Source: Deltaproteobacteria bacterium
GTDB taxonomy: Bacteria; Desulfobacterota; Desulfobulbia; Desulfobulbales; BM004
NCBI GenBank assembly: GCA_020346205.1
Contig: CP070776.1
Span: forward strand, 1,212,141-1,219,203
DNA length: 7,063 bases
Reading direction: 5' to 3'
The position numbers and the translations under genes were made by a program. Under the pieces are notes generated by a model. That model was not told the DNA's origin. It saw nothing but the letters and a program-made list of their open reading frames with translations, and ran no database searches. Below, one piece after another: positions 6,423-7,063 of this stretch (positions within the stretch are counted from its first letter, which is position 1; the number at the start of each line of letters is the position of its first letter).

Positions 6423-7063
6423 TTAACTAATCTTTTCCTGGTGTAACAAAGCAGGCAGAAAAACCTTTTTTGCCTGCTCCATAAATAGTGGGTTTGACAG
6501 TTCCATATCTTTACAGCATAGCCTGTTGTAGGGATCATTTTTTTCACCTTTTTTATTGAAACCGTTCCCTTCCCACTCGATGAAGGCTTTACCCAGTGCC
6601 TCCTTTTTATTTTTACCTTTATGGATTTCCTGAGCAAAAACAAAAGATGCCTTGGGAAAAAAGTGAAGTGGCTTTGTTAGGCCATGCCAGTATAGATCCA
6701 ACAATTCCCCAAGTAGATGATTGCTTTCATTTACCGGGTCGTATTTATAAATATTGTTCTTACCTGCAAGAAAGGTGTTCATATCTGTCCCGGTTGGGTC
6801 CGATTCTTCTTGGCTGTTAAGTACCAGGTGGCTGATCCAACTCCGAATAACGTCTTTTGGTTTTATTGTGGCATAGCGATACAGTATAAGTCCTTTGCGG
6901 CCAACATTTTCCAGGTGGCCTTTAACAGTATAATCTCCGATCTGAAGATTAACTTGGCGTTGTTTTAACTCCTGGCCTGAAACCAGTTCTGCAAGTGATC
7001 GATGAAACGATTGCAGCTCAGTTACGAGCTGCTTGAAAAATATTTTGCCTATTTTGCCATGAG
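6423..7063 (-). CDS. recC: Exodeoxyribonuclease V gamma subunit RecC, C-terminal part (5' end outside window)
   Basis: The minus-strand frame is open from the right window edge to a TAA at 6423-6425, giving the last 212 residues of a much larger protein. In visible-residue numbering it has GLILYRYATIKPKD (57-70), WISHLVL (75-81), then LLGELLDLYWHGL (116-128) directly followed by KPLHFFPK (130-137). After that come a K-rich stretch, an FIEWEGNGF segment, a DPYNRL segment and the end VFLPALL. This order (W-x2-HL, Y-x2-GL, PL-x-FFP, F-x4-G, D-x-Y-x-RL, FLP) fits the C-terminal domain of RecC as I remember the E. coli protein. RecC is the Chi-recognising scaffold of the RecBCD helicase-nuclease in double-strand break repair; this domain is an inactive nuclease-like fold. 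It converges on purC. recB and recD are not visible. Confidence 0.85.
   Translation of the reverse strand, partial: HGKIGKIFFKQLVTELQSFHRSLAELVSGQELKQRQVNLQIGDYTVKGHLENVGRKGLILYRYATIKPKDVIRSWISHLVLNSQEESDPTGTDMNTFLAGKNNIYKYDPVNESNHLLGELLDLYWHGLTKPLHFFPKASFVFAQEIHKGKNKKEALGKAFIEWEGNGFNKKGEKNDPYNRLCCKDMELSNPLFMEQAKKVFLPALLHQEKIS
6450..6478. repeat. Perfect long hairpin within the last codons of recC, downstream of purC
   Basis: Seven outer base pairs AGCAGGC/GCCTGCT continue into an A-rich/T-rich inner stem (one G-T pair) to give about 13 pairs around a three-base loop. It lies 47 bases after the purC stop and inside the final 20 codons of recC on the other strand. Neither side is followed by a clear run of Ts, so it is not a textbook intrinsic terminator. 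Its position at a tail-to-tail gene junction is where a two-way terminator or mRNA 3'-end stabiliser would be expected. Confidence 0.5.

Noticed and set aside
6423..6782. A separate 119-residue minus-strand gene starting at ATG 6782
   Set aside because: The frame continues without a stop to 7061 and the upstream residues also match RecC, so this ATG is internal.
6596..6968. Two plus-strand open frames (6596-6820 and 6717-6968)
   Set aside because: Both are antisense to the recC frame, which is continuous to the window edge and has family motifs.

Overview
The window is an ordinary, densely coded bacterial chromosome segment of moderate base composition (GC in the mid-40s by eye), with no mobile element, CRISPR array, tRNA or rRNA that I can see. 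The gene set is futalosine-route menaquinone genes in a tight operon, a zinc-lid adenylate kinase, a roughly 295-residue PurC and a RecBCD-type RecC. It suggests an anaerobic or respiratory Gram-negative bacterium. A Desulfobacterota (former Deltaproteobacteria) member is my best guess, but that is inference from gene content, not a demonstrated assignment.

Region 1 (1-4727, + strand) is one probable transcription unit. It runs: the 3' part of an aminodeoxyfutalosine deaminase (mqnX type); mqnA (chorismate dehydratase); a UbiE/MenG methyltransferase; a UbiX/MqnM flavin prenyltransferase; a UbiA/MqnP membrane prenyltransferase; and a multi-spanning UPF0104/YbhN-like membrane protein. Genes overlap or lie within about 25 bp of each other, with a 13-bp overlap at mqnX/mqnA (upstream start) and an ATGA overlap at menG/mqnM. 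Together they cover the first step of the pathway (MqnA), the deamination (MqnX), ring prenylation (MqnP), the prenyl-FMN supply for the UbiD-like decarboxylase (MqnM) and the final methylation (MenG). MqnB, MqnC, MqnD, MqnE and the UbiD-like MqnL are not in this window and should lie upstream or elsewhere.

Region 2 (4728-6403, + strand) starts with a 111-bp gap that probably holds a promoter. It is followed by adk with a strong Shine-Dalgarno and then purC. Both belong to purine nucleotide metabolism and probably form a two-gene unit.

Region 3 (6423-7063, - strand) is the C-terminal 212 residues of RecC (exodeoxyribonuclease V gamma chain), running off the right edge and facing purC tail-to-tail with only 19 bp between the stop codons. 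A long perfect hairpin sits inside the last codons of recC.

I found no clearly undescribed system. The most interesting points are the UPF0104 membrane protein fixed behind mqnP, the divergent SAM loop of the methyltransferase, and the hairpin at the purC/recC convergence.
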